A stretch of DNA of 13,554 bases from Bacillota bacterium (GTDB lineage: Bacteria; Bacillota; Clostridia; Acetivibrionales; DTU013), in contig JAEYON010000073.1 in NCBI GenBank assembly GCA_023411645.1, positions 1 through 13,554 of the forward strand. Reading direction: 5' to 3'. Under the pieces are notes generated by a model. It had not been told where the DNA came from and did no database searches. It worked only from the letters and a program-made list of their open reading frames with translations. Positions 8,103-13,554 of this stretch are shown piece after piece. The position numbers and the translations under genes were made by a program. The stretch's first letter is position 1. Each line of letters begins with the position of its first letter.

Positions 8103-8131
8103 ATCATACAGGGAATAAACGGGCATTAAAA
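8103..8131 (-). promoter_or_regulatory. Candidate helD promoter
   Basis: On the minus strand, TTTTAA (8126-8131) and TATGAT (8103-8108) are 17 bases apart and about 35 bases upstream of the helD start. The -35 box is weak. Confidence 0.35.
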
Positions 8132-8134
8132 GAC

Positions 8135-8163
8135 TGTTGTTTAGCTTTTCTCTATGATATAAT
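8135..8163 (+). promoter_or_regulatory. Candidate promoter of the AraC-type regulator (extended -10)
   Basis: A perfect TATAAT (8158-8163) is preceded by TGA, giving an extended -10. A poor TGTTGT at 8135-8140 lies 17 bases upstream, or TTGTTT at 15. It back-to-back overlaps the helD promoter candidate region. A leader of about 150 nt would follow; it contains a TATGCT-AATG-AGCATA inverted repeat (8237-8252) that could be an operator. Confidence 0.5.
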
Positions 8164-8322
8164 AAAAATAGAGAAAGTATTCACGCTTCGTATTCCACCT
8201 CTCAAATTCCTGAAAAATTTATCTGAAAAAAAATGGTATGCTAATGAGCATAGCAAAACAGGAAAAGCGGCATCAATTTCTCCATGTTAAACTAAAAGCA
8301 TCAAGCGGAAGGAGGTGGTACG

Positions 8323-9234
8323 ATGGAATATGAAGTTATGGTTCAATCCATTCTGGACAATATCGACAAAAGAATTACTGAGAACATCCGGGTTGATGAA
8401 CTGGCGCGCGCGGCGAATTATTCCGTTTATCACTTCTGTCGTTTATTCATGGCTCTAACCGGTACGTCGGTCATGAACTATGTCACACGACGCAAGCTGG
8501 AATACGCACTGTATGATTTATCGCAAGGCAAACGGATTATAGACGTAGCGATGGAGTACGGGTTTGAAACACACGCCGGGTTCACTAAAGCCTGTAAAAA
8601 ATTTTTCGGATATCCACCATCTCTTCATCGTCTGCACATATCCGCTAATCTGCCGGAAAGAGCGACAATCGCCAGTGTAATACAAAAACATGGAGGAATT
8701 GCAATGGAGGTTCAATTAAAGGAATTACCGTCCTTTGTTATTGTCGGCGTTATCAGCCGACATGCTTTACCGAATGTAAAAAGGAGCGCCGATGTACCAG
8801 CTTATTGGAACACGATTTCAATGGACTATGGGAAGCATTTGTCAAGGCTATATGACGCCTTTACCCCTGCTGTTCACGGCGAATTCGGCCTTTGTTTCGA
8901 CGTGGATGATGCGACCGGCGAATTTACCTATTTGCTTGGTGTGAGATTCGACAAAGATGCTGATAGCTCAAAAATCGAGCCAGACATGCGGAAAGTAGAA
9001 ATGCAGGGTGGGTTATATGCAGTATTCACTACACCGAAGCTACCAAGTGAAGAATACCCAAAAGCCATAGCAGATACATGGGTGGAAATTTTGACCCGCT
9101 GGCTTCCGGAGTCAAAATATGAGTATGATGAAACGCGTTTGGATTTCGAGGCTTATGATGAACGCGATCATGCTTGGCTACACAACAATATGGTTCAAAT
9201 GGATATTTGTGTGCCAATCCGCGAACGTAGATAG
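8323..9234 (+). CDS. AraC-family regulator with GyrI-like/effector-binding domain
   Basis: This 303-residue protein is the only plus-strand gene. Residues 1-105 form the AraC/XylS DNA-binding domain, with two helix-turn-helix units (about 23-47, 'VDELARAANYSVYHFCRLF', and 72-104, ending in 'FGYPPSLHR'). Residues 128-303 form a GyrI-like/AraC effector-binding domain of the type seen in E. coli Rob and in SbmC/GyrI proteins, which often bind amphipathic drugs or toxic small molecules. Such regulators commonly activate nearby detoxification genes or themselves. A near-perfect GGAAGGAGGTGG ribosome binding site precedes the ATG. It is transcribed divergently from helD. The ligand and targets are unknown; a role in drug sensing is inferred from domain architecture and neighbourhood. 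Confidence 0.88.
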   Translation: MEYEVMVQSILDNIDKRITENIRVDELARAANYSVYHFCRLFMALTGTSVMNYVTRRKLEYALYDLSQGKRIIDVAMEYGFETHAGFTKACKKFFGYPPSLHRLHISANLPERATIASVIQKHGGIAMEVQLKELPSFVIVGVISRHALPNVKRSADVPAYWNTISMDYGKHLSRLYDAFTPAVHGEFGLCFDVDDATGEFTYLLGVRFDKDADSSKIEPDMRKVEMQGGLYAVFTTPKLPSEEYPKAIADTWVEILTRWLPESKYEYDETRLDFEAYDERDHAWLHNNMVQMDICVPIRERR

Positions 9235-9243
9235 AGGCCGTAA

Positions 9244-9285
9244 AAGAGGAGCTGTTAATTATACAGAGCAGTTCCTCTTCTTTGC
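9244..9285 (+). terminator. Terminator of the AraC-type regulator gene
   Basis: An 11-bp stem, AAGAGGAGCTG/CAGTTCCTCTT (9244-9254 and 9269-9279, one G-U pair), with a 14-nt loop is followed by a T-rich TCTTTG tract, 10 nt after the stop codon. Confidence 0.7.
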
Positions 9286-9301
9286 TTAATTCTTATAGAA
9301 C

Positions 9302-9334
9302 TATGCCGACCTGACATATAATCAGGCCGGCATA
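9302..9334 (-). terminator. Hairpin terminator after the RNA methyltransferase gene
   Basis: Inverted repeats of 13 nt with one mismatch, TATGCCGACCTGA (9302-9314) and TCAGGCCGGCATA (9322-9334), lie 18 nt beyond the methyltransferase stop. On the minus strand the mismatch remains and the T tail is poor (TAGTTCTATAAG), so termination strength is uncertain. It may act with the adjacent hairpin to separate the two convergent genes. Confidence 0.5.
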
Positions 9335-9352
9335 AATTAGGTGTCCGGCTGT

Positions 9353-10084
9353 TCAAATCAACCCATGTTTTTCTGCAAAGATAAACATCCCGATCCCAGC
9401 GGCAATCGATAAATTCAAAGAATCCACAAGAGCCGACTGTTGGATTTTTACACCCATTCCTGCAAATTTGCATTGATCAGGCAACCCAGATGCCTCATTA
9501 CCAAATAGCAGAGAAAACAATGGCGCCTCGGGACAGTTTCCCCGACTGAGTGGTATTTTAGCTTCCGGTGTGAACGGGAAACACACATGATCAGGGAACG
9601 CATCTTTATATGCATCAAAGGATGCAAAACATTGAAATCTTATGCGAAACAGCGCTCCCATTGATGCACGTATCGTCTTGGGATGGAGGATGTCAGCCGC
9701 CGGTGTCACCACTGCAAGATCAAGCATGTTTAGCCCAGCCATGGTACGGATAATGGTACCCATATTCCCCATATCGCTCGGATTAACCAAAACAATGTGA
9801 GGACGATTCGGCGCTAACTGACAGAAATACTTGCTGAAAACGCCCAAAACGTAACTGTTCTCTTTTTGGTTGATTCGTTCAAGCGCCCTGTCATCATAAA
9901 ATACAGGGATCCCCCTATCACGGCACAATTTGCTCATGTCATCTGTTCCTGTATATTTTGTGTGTATATAAACGGATCGAACGACACAAGGATTTACTTT
10001 TAGCATTTCAATTGTGGAATATGCGCCGTAAGTGTAGGAGTAATCATGCTCATCTTTATATGGCTTTAAATTCTTACTAATCAT
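9353..10084 (-). CDS. SpoU/TrmH-family RNA 2'-O-methyltransferase
   Basis: This 243-residue protein has the SPOUT fold motifs in order. Motif 1 is NPSDMGNMGTIIRTM (101-115, with Asn101 and catalytic Arg113), motif 2 is LLFGNEASGLP (192-202), and motif 3 is DSLNLSIAAGIGMF (221-234), which forms the knot that binds S-adenosylmethionine. The N-terminal region (1-90) resembles the substrate-recognition domain of the rRNA-modifying branch (RlmB, TsnR, AviRb) rather than the short TrmL type. It should methylate a ribose 2'-OH in rRNA or tRNA; the target nucleotide cannot be read from sequence. AAGGAG lies 9-10 nt upstream of the ATG but sits inside a hairpin, downstream of a leader ORF. Some relatives give resistance to thiostrepton or avilamycin, so an inducible resistance role is a reasonable inference but not shown. 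Confidence 0.88.
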   Translation of the reverse strand: MISKNLKPYKDEHDYSYTYGAYSTIEMLKVNPCVVRSVYIHTKYTGTDDMSKLCRDRGIPVFYDDRALERINQKENSYVLGVFSKYFCQLAPNRPHIVLVNPSDMGNMGTIIRTMAGLNMLDLAVVTPAADILHPKTIRASMGALFRIRFQCFASFDAYKDAFPDHVCFPFTPEAKIPLSRGNCPEAPLFSLLFGNEASGLPDQCKFAGMGVKIQQSALVDSLNLSIAAGIGMFIFAEKHGLI

Positions 10085-10094
10085 TCAAACCTGC

Positions 10095-10124
10095 TCCTTA
10101 AAATTATATTTTATTATTTAAGGA
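10095..10124 (-). promoter_or_regulatory. Hairpin sequestering the methyltransferase ribosome binding site
   Basis: In the mRNA, TCCTTAAA (10117-10124) can pair over 8 bp with TTTAAGGA (10095-10102) across a 14-nt AT-rich loop. The 3' arm contains AAGGA of the AAGGAG ribosome binding site, leaving it largely hidden when folded. Confidence 0.55.
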
Positions 10125-10143
10125 TGCAAAGCCAGAATGACAA

Positions 10144-10216
10144 ACGACGCTTCAGCGGGTGCCGAGCGTAAATCCATGCAAAGCGCGTCGTCTGTTTTCA
10201 GACTTTGCATGGATTT
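10144..10216 (-). promoter_or_regulatory. Leader hairpins with competing pairings (candidate translational attenuator)
   Basis: A perfect 14-bp stem joins 10170-10183 (AAATCCATGCAAAG on the plus strand) to 10203-10216 (CTTTGCATGGATTT), with a 19-nt loop. A second 7-bp pairing joins ACGACGC (10144-10150) to GCGTCGT (10185-10191). It is interleaved with the first, so the two form either a pseudoknot or alternatives. The upstream arm of the 14-bp stem can also pair, over 8-10 bp, with a further copy of its partner at 10124-10133 next to the ribosome-binding-site hairpin. All lie within or just after the leader ORF at 10152-10247. Confidence 0.55.
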
Positions 10217-10247
10217 TGCCAAGTGTGAAGCCAAAATTAACTGCCAT
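10152..10247 (-). CDS. 31-residue leader peptide of the RNA methyltransferase gene
   Basis: An ATG at 10247, preceded by AGGTGG 8 nt upstream, opens a 31-codon frame ending in TGA at 10152-10154. The peptide starts MAVNFGFTLG, has Arg-Arg-Arg at residues 19-21 and repeats GFTLG near its end (25-29). It is 67 nt upstream of the methyltransferase ATG. Both arms of a 14-bp hairpin lie inside it (codons 11-15 and 22-26), which is how leader peptides of erm-type attenuators are built. The R-R-R run fits the '+x+' pattern reported for macrolide-dependent stalling. It has no other recognisable function. Main alternatives are a non-coding leader or an independent small protein. Confidence 0.55.
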   Translation of the reverse strand: MAVNFGFTLGKIHAKSENRRRALHGFTLGTR

Positions 10248-10267
10248 TTTCCTCACCACCTTTCGTA

Positions 10268-10295
10268 ATAATATGGCTGTTCAAGATGTTGTCAT
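10268..10295 (-). promoter_or_regulatory. Promoter of the leader ORF and RNA methyltransferase
   Basis: On the minus strand, ATGACA (10290-10295, one mismatch to TTGACA) and TATTAT (10268-10273) are separated by 16 bases. The -35 overlaps the stop codon of the upstream fusion gene. Transcription would start near 10261, putting the leader ORF ribosome binding site almost at the mRNA 5' end. Confidence 0.5.
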
Positions 10296-12037
10296 ATCTT
10301 CTTTATTTTTGCTTCCCTTAATTGCTGTCCATTGTCAACAGCTACGCTCTTAATTTCATATACCCTCGTCTCATCACCCCATTCGCTATCTTCCATACCG
10401 AAAAAGCTCCAGCCGTATTTCTCATAGTACCCAACATGATCTGTACACAGATAAATCTTGTCAAAGCCAAGCTTACAGGCTTCCTGCCTGCCATGAGCCA
10501 GCAGCCTGGAACCAAGCTCTTTGCCCCTTTCGCTCTCCTCAATGTATAGAGCACAGAGCCACGGAAGTAAATCCTTACGAACCATAAAATCATTTTCGAT
10601 AAGCCCGAAGCTGCCGACGATAGTATCGCCTCTGAGCATGATATACCATCTGGGCAACGAGTTTGAAGTTGTTATGCCGTCAGACATTGATTCTTCATAA
10701 ATCTTACGATCAAGGCCCCATTTTGAGGAAAAATATTCGGCGGCTCGGTCAAGATATTCAGGATGCTCGCGGATTGAAATGATATTAAACGGATCGGTGC
10801 TTTTAACCGCTCTTAAGATTGCACCTTTTCCATGATTAATGTCCTTATCCAGCACTTGTACCTTTGAAAAACCTGCTTCGAGAAGTAACCTTTTTTGTAC
10901 GTCAACCGTAAACGGGATATCAATATGATATTCTCCCGGTGAAGGTTTGCCCGATACATGGGTCAAAATTTTCTCATAGCGTCTTCGATATTGTTCTGCA
11001 AGCGGCTCATCAACAATAAAATCGCTCTCAATATATCTGCCGCCTTCTTTCAAGGTTCTATAGATGCGTTTATAAACCTCAATTTTTTCATCCTTCCAAA
11101 AATGATGCATAGTCATGCTAGACAATACAATGTCAAATCTGTCTTCAGGGTATGCCCAAGTGAGGTAAGAGGCTTGCTCTATAGTTATCTGCTCTATTTT
11201 TCCCTGGTGATGTTCCTGTAATAGATTCAGCATTTCACGCGACAGGTCTATGCAGGTAATATGCGCATTCGGAGCCTTTTCCCATATGTATTGAAGTTCG
11301 ATTCCCGTCCCGCAGCCGATATCAAGAACGGAAAGAGGTTCCTGCGTCTTAGGGAGGAAGCTTCCAAGTTTAATATAGTTGTTAATTCCACCATTTGAGA
11401 GCATATGCTCGTTATATTCAACTACCCGTTTGTCAAAAAAGTCCGCCATATTTTCAGGCAGATACAGGCTGTTCTCATCCCATTCAGGTCCCGGCAGAGT
11501 ATCTGTGTGATAAAGCCTGAAATAGTCAAAAGCACAGTCCGCTCCATCATATTCAAGTATACGGGTATCACAGTACACAAATCCAAGCTTTTCAATTACC
11601 CGGCGGGATGCTTTGTTCTCCAACTTGACGATAGCTGAGAGAACATTTTGGCTGGCTTGCTCAAATGCCCACCATATTATTGCCTTGCCCGCTTCAGTAG
11701 CGTAGCCTTTGTTTTGATATTCGTCTGCTATCCCAAATAGAATTTCAATCTCATTGTTTATTTCACGCTTCGGAGCAAGACCAATCAAACCAATACATGC
11801 ATGGGTAGATTTCAGCTCTATAGCTAGCACAACGCACGGTACCGTAGTATCAAACTTCTCGCCGTTAATCCAGCGAATCCATTCCAGCGCAGCCTCTTCG
11901 GTTTTCATAATCATGTCCGGCATGAAATGCGCTACACTCGGCTGACTGGTGTTATGGCTGGCTGCCGCTGCGTCACCTTCAGTAAACGTCCGGAGAATTA
12001 ACCTACTAGTTTCTATTTTCAAACAAATTTCACTCAT
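10292..12037 (-). CDS. Three-domain fusion: GNAT acetyltransferase - SAM methyltransferase - GNAT acetyltransferase
   Basis: One 581-residue frame contains three enzyme domains. Residues 1-178 are a RimJ/RimL-type GNAT N-acetyltransferase, with the acetyl-CoA loop 'EYQNKGYATEAGKAI' (106-120) and 'NKASRRVIEKLGF' (141-153). Residues about 196-408 are a class I S-adenosylmethionine methyltransferase, with motif I VLDIGCGTG (237-245), an acidic residue in 'CIDLS' (262-266) and 'FDIVLSSMTMHHF' (301-313). Residues about 415-565 are a second, different GNAT domain, with 'YIEESERGKELGSRLL' (498-513) and 'GYYEKYGW' (536-543). Each domain resembles proteins that usually occur alone, and all key motifs look intact. 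The substrate is unknown; small-molecule, antibiotic or ribosomal-protein modification are all possible. A GGGAGGA site 9 nt before the ATG at 12037 supports the start. An attenuator-like terminator stands immediately upstream. Confidence 0.88.
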   Translation of the reverse strand: MSEICLKIETSRLILRTFTEGDAAAASHNTSQPSVAHFMPDMIMKTEEAALEWIRWINGEKFDTTVPCVVLAIELKSTHACIGLIGLAPKREINNEIEILFGIADEYQNKGYATEAGKAIIWWAFEQASQNVLSAIVKLENKASRRVIEKLGFVYCDTRILEYDGADCAFDYFRLYHTDTLPGPEWDENSLYLPENMADFFDKRVVEYNEHMLSNGGINNYIKLGSFLPKTQEPLSVLDIGCGTGIELQYIWEKAPNAHITCIDLSREMLNLLQEHHQGKIEQITIEQASYLTWAYPEDRFDIVLSSMTMHHFWKDEKIEVYKRIYRTLKEGGRYIESDFIVDEPLAEQYRRRYEKILTHVSGKPSPGEYHIDIPFTVDVQKRLLLEAGFSKVQVLDKDINHGKGAILRAVKSTDPFNIISIREHPEYLDRAAEYFSSKWGLDRKIYEESMSDGITTSNSLPRWYIMLRGDTIVGSFGLIENDFMVRKDLLPWLCALYIEESERGKELGSRLLAHGRQEACKLGFDKIYLCTDHVGYYEKYGWSFFGMEDSEWGDETRVYEIKSVAVDNGQQLREAKIKKI

Positions 12038-12059
12038 AAATCATCGTCCTCCCAATTAT

Positions 12060-12106
12060 AAAAACTCCACTCCCGATACATAACCTAATGTCATCGAGAA
12101 TGGAGT
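12060..12106 (-). terminator. Leader terminator directly upstream of the fusion gene (attenuator)
   Basis: On the minus strand, a long hairpin joins 12088-12106 to 12064-12081 (about 18 pairs including two G-U pairs and one bulge) and is followed by TTTTATAATT. Its end lies about 11 nt before the fusion gene's ribosome binding site. With the nearest promoter about 220 nt upstream, it sits inside the 5' leader rather than after a gene. Confidence 0.65.
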
Positions 12107-12211
12107 CTCTTTGTCGCAGCGTCAAAGGGCAAGTGAATACCATTTAACATAAATAAAGCGCGGCAATGATTAACCGGAATACCCGGCAAGCCAACCACAA
12201 GTCAGCTTGTA

Positions 12212-12234
12212 ACCCCAAATCTCGATAACATAAC
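12212..12234 (-). promoter_or_regulatory. Candidate antiterminator segment
   Basis: This segment closely repeats the 3' arm of the leader terminator and can pair with the terminator's 5' arm (12088-12106). The pairing covers about 18 bp, including ATGT, ATCGAGA and TGGGGT on the minus strand, with one mismatch and one bulge. Formation of this pairing would prevent the terminator. An upstream stretch at about 12269-12281 can pair with it in turn, over about 11 bp, and could act as anti-antiterminator. Confidence 0.5.
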
Positions 12235-12257
12235 AAAGCCCATCAAAACAGGCTTTC

Positions 12258-12320
12258 CTAAAATGCCATCTGAAAATTTGTGATTACTTTGAAATCATTG
12301 TCACGCCACCAATCATTCAT
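12258..12320 (-). CDS. Candidate upstream ORF of 20 codons in the fusion-gene leader
   Basis: An ATG at 12320 opens a 20-codon frame (MNDWWRDNDFKVITNFQMAF) ending in TAG. It has no ribosome binding site and begins at the predicted transcription start, so it would have to be leaderless. Its last codons overlap the putative anti-antiterminator. It competes with the better-initiated four-codon ORF at 12284-12298. Confidence 0.2.
   Translation of the reverse strand: MNDWWRDNDFKVITNFQMAF
12284..12298 (-). CDS. Candidate four-codon upstream ORF (MISK) in the fusion-gene leader
   Basis: GGTGG (12306-12310 on the complement) lies 7 nt before an ATG that opens a Met-Ile-Ser-Lys-stop frame. A ribosome held here would cover the stretch just downstream that can pair with the antiterminator. 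Tiny ORFs of this kind are known in the leaders of Firmicutes antibiotic-resistance genes controlled by attenuation. Such a short ORF can also occur by chance. Confidence 0.3.
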   Translation of the reverse strand: MISK

Positions 12321-12328
12321 TTTCAATT

Positions 12329-12357
12329 ATATTATCATGATTTCACTAACTTTTCAA
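12329..12357 (-). promoter_or_regulatory. Promoter of the fusion-gene leader
   Basis: On the minus strand, TTGAAA (12352-12357) and TAATAT (12329-12334) are separated by exactly 17 bases, with TGA before the -10 (extended -10). Transcription would start near 12321, leaving a leader of about 280 nt before the fusion gene. The rest of 12358-12448 shows only AT-rich sequence and no clear terminator for the lipoprotein gene. Confidence 0.6.
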
Positions 12358-12448
12358 TGAAATTTCTGACATTACTTGAATGGGTTATTTGAATGCGTAG
12401 AAATCGCCTCGTAATCGGGGTATAAATCATGTCAGTAATCGTGTAATT

Positions 12449-13249
12449 TTACGATATCATATGCGAACCTACGGTATATTTCCAGCTTCCATTTGTCTTT
12501 TTAGCCGTACAATCTTGAAAATAGTACGCCCCATCTCCACCTCTCCATTTCCTGATATTAAAATTAAATCGGTCAGACTTAACATTTGAGAGTTCCATAA
12601 TAAAAAGTATCCCGGTTTCAAAACTCAGTTTTTCATTATCAATATAACCTTGCTCGCTCAATTCATCATAAGTGCCTCGGATCGCCTCCATTTCATAGAA
12701 GCTTCCCAGACGGTAAACAAGCGCCGTTTTCTCTGTTTCCGTCAGATTCGATACGCCGCTGAAATCAAATGCAATGCGTTCAATCCCATCGTTTAGGCCC
12801 GGATCAGTTTTATATAAATCATTGATTACTGACATATAGAATCCGGCCAGATCGTCGCCCTCTTCCCTGACCCGAATACTCTTTATATTAGCAACCTGCA
12901 TCGGGTAACTTTCCATAACTACACCGTCATAAAGAATATCCACCAGCATGCCCTCTTTTAGTGAGTCACTTTTGAGCTTTCCACCCGACACTCCAATCAC
13001 TTCCGTATCTCCCACATTGATCCAGTAAATATCCGCGTCGTTGGCATCTTCTCCCATATTGGCTGTTAAAAAGGATGCCCCTTTGATTTCCATGATCCTT
13101 GCCGTCAATGTGACGTAACCATCTGCCGATGTATCCAGGCCGGTATCGTCTGGTCCTGCGTGACCCAACGGCTCCGTGCCTGCTTGAGAACATGCGGCCA
13201 CACCGATTACAAGAATCAATGTCATAATTATTATTAATAATTTTCTCAT
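12449..13249 (-). CDS. Lipoprotein with YobA/DUF3221-like domain
   Basis: The protein is 266 residues from the ATG at 13249. An earlier ATG at 13267 was rejected because its next codons are the AGGAGGA ribosome binding site of the chosen start. It opens with a lipoprotein signal, a basic MRK then a hydrophobic run ending in VAAC with Cys20 as lipidation site, so it should be anchored outside the membrane. A short polar linker leads to an OB-like segment (about 45-126) with 'GMLVDILYDGVVMESYPMQ', resembling YobA/DUF3221 proteins. The remainder (about 135-266) ends 'YYFQDCTAKKTNGSWKYTVG'; it looks like a conserved clostridial domain, but I cannot name it. No enzymatic motif is visible and the function is unknown. 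No convincing promoter was found upstream. Confidence 0.78.
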   Translation of the reverse strand: MRKLLIIIMTLILVIGVAACSQAGTEPLGHAGPDDTGLDTSADGYVTLTARIMEIKGASFLTANMGEDANDADIYWINVGDTEVIGVSGGKLKSDSLKEGMLVDILYDGVVMESYPMQVANIKSIRVREEGDDLAGFYMSVINDLYKTDPGLNDGIERIAFDFSGVSNLTETEKTALVYRLGSFYEMEAIRGTYDELSEQGYIDNEKLSFETGILFIMELSNVKSDRFNFNIRKWRGGDGAYYFQDCTAKKTNGSWKYTVGSHMIS

Positions 13250-13286
13250 AACAATATCCTCCTGCATTTATATAGCCTCGATTTAC

Positions 13287-13329
13287 ATACAATAATTTAC
13301 AATATCAATATACCGTGTATTTATTGTAT
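13287..13329. repeat. AT-rich inverted repeat upstream of the lipoprotein gene
   Basis: Arms ATACAATAA (13287-13295) and TTATTGTAT (13321-13329) pair over 9 bp across a 25-nt AT-rich spacer, about 40 bp upstream of the lipoprotein start. It could be an operator or a leader hairpin. AT-rich sequence makes chance symmetry more likely. Confidence 0.3.
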
Positions 13330-13387
13330 TAGACGCCATAATCGTAACAATCGTTCCTTTGCTCTCATTTAATAGGTAAGATAAATA

Positions 13388-13404
13388 GAAGAACCGTCCC
13401 CTCC
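13388..13404. repeat. GAAGAACCGTCCCCTCC motif, REP-like
   Basis: The stretch GAAGAACCGTCCCCTCC (complement GGGGACGGTTCTTC) resembles short repeats that I recall as dispersed in clostridial genomes and linked to REP-associated Y1 transposases. Only one copy is in this window, so the repeat status rests on memory. Confidence 0.3.
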
Positions 13405-13437
13405 TTCTCGCCCGCCTCCTTTTCTCACAATAATGAT

Positions 13438-13464
13438 CCACCGGCCTAGCCGGTGGTTTTTCTT
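13438..13464 (+). terminator. Strong plus-strand rho-independent terminator with no visible gene
   Basis: A perfect 8-bp stem, CCACCGGC/GCCGGTGG, with a CTA loop is followed by TTTTTCTTT on the plus strand. The neighbouring lipoprotein gene runs the other way and no plus-strand ORF precedes it. It may end an unannotated small RNA or belong to the adjacent mobile-like element. Confidence 0.75.
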
Positions 13465-13554
13465 TAACGGGCGAAGCCCTTAACTACTAGCCACGCCTAA
13501 AAGGCGTTGGTACGGTCTGCCACTTGCGAAAGTTTGTTACCAGCTACCCGTTAA
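13464..13554. repeat. Cloverleaf-like inverted-repeat element at the right edge
   Basis: TTAACGGG (13464-13471) and CCCGTTAA (13547-13554) are perfect terminal inverted repeats. Between them are three hairpins: GGGC-GAA-GCCC (13469-13479, competing with the outer stem), CCACGCC/GGCGTTGG (about 13491-13510), and ACTT-GCGA-AAGT (13522-13533) with a GNRA tetraloop inside a GGT/ACC stem. The window ends at the last TTAA, so the element may be complete or continue. It resembles ends of IS200/IS605-type elements or a non-autonomous derivative, but I cannot assign the family. Confidence 0.45.

Noticed and set aside
12107..12260. Apparent remnant of a coding gene in the fusion-gene leader (minus-strand stretches such as GKPVLMGF and VVGLPGIPV)
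   Set aside because: The stretches are in frames broken by stops, with no start or ribosome binding site; the segment is better explained by the alternating RNA pairings.
12038..12357. T-box or known metabolite riboswitch
   Set aside because: I find no T-box GGGUGGNACCGCG-like sequence, nor hallmarks of the SAM, TPP, FMN, cobalamin or lysine classes. Only the terminator/antiterminator logic is supported.
13250..13267. Six-codon N-terminal extension of the lipoprotein from an ATG at 13267
   Set aside because: The extension codons are the AGGAGGA ribosome binding site of the ATG at 13249, and the extension would add acidic residues before the signal peptide.
12966..13292. 108-codon minus-strand ORF overlapping the lipoprotein start
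   Set aside because: It is an out-of-frame shadow of the lipoprotein gene, without a ribosome binding site or any known pattern.
1..13554. CRISPR array, tRNA or rRNA genes
   Set aside because: I saw no regularly spaced direct repeats and no tRNA or rRNA signatures; the two cloverleaf-like regions lack tRNA consensus loops.

Overview
The window looks like part of a low-to-mid GC Firmicutes chromosome, most likely a clostridial anaerobe. The evidence is strong AGGAGG-type ribosome binding sites, several TTG starts, a HelD-type helicase, and small clostridial families (a DUF6106-like membrane protein and a Cys-rich mini-protein). This is inferred from family content and base composition; no marker gene is present. 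Except for one AraC-type regulator, every gene reads on the minus strand.

Layout, left to right. (1) 1-144 is the N-terminus of an AAA-type ATPase that runs off the left edge, with a promoter and a 9-bp-arm palindrome upstream. (2) 337-503 is a non-coding element bounded by 13-bp perfect inverted repeats and packed with hairpins. (3) 533-5748 is a minus-strand block, in transcription order: Cys-rich mini-protein, membrane-anchored metallophosphoesterase, DUF6106-like protein, MgtC/SapB protein and P-type Ca2+-ATPase, suggesting divalent-cation and envelope homeostasis. (4) 5800-8067 encodes HelD, divergent from an AraC/GyrI-like regulator (8323-9234). (5) 9353-12037 carries a SpoU/TrmH RNA methyltransferase and a GNAT-methyltransferase-GNAT fusion. 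(6) 12449-13249 is a lipoprotein with a YobA/DUF3221-like segment. (7) The right edge holds an orphan plus-strand terminator and a cloverleaf-like inverted-repeat element ending at or near the window end.

The most interesting signal is in the leaders of the two genes in block 5. The methyltransferase is preceded by its own promoter, a 31-codon leader ORF with a strong ribosome binding site and an Arg-Arg-Arg run, a perfect 14-bp hairpin inside that ORF, competing pairings, and a hairpin that hides the gene's ribosome binding site. This is the general layout of erm-type translational attenuators. The fusion gene has a leader of about 280 nt with a promoter, tiny upstream ORFs and an intrinsic terminator directly before its ribosome binding site. 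An upstream segment can pair with the terminator's 5' arm as well as the terminator's own 3' arm can, so it is a candidate ribosome-mediated transcription attenuator. Together with HelD and a drug-binding-type AraC regulator, this suggests an accessory segment responding to ribosome- or RNA-polymerase-targeting antibiotics. That role is inference; the base pairings are read directly from the sequence.
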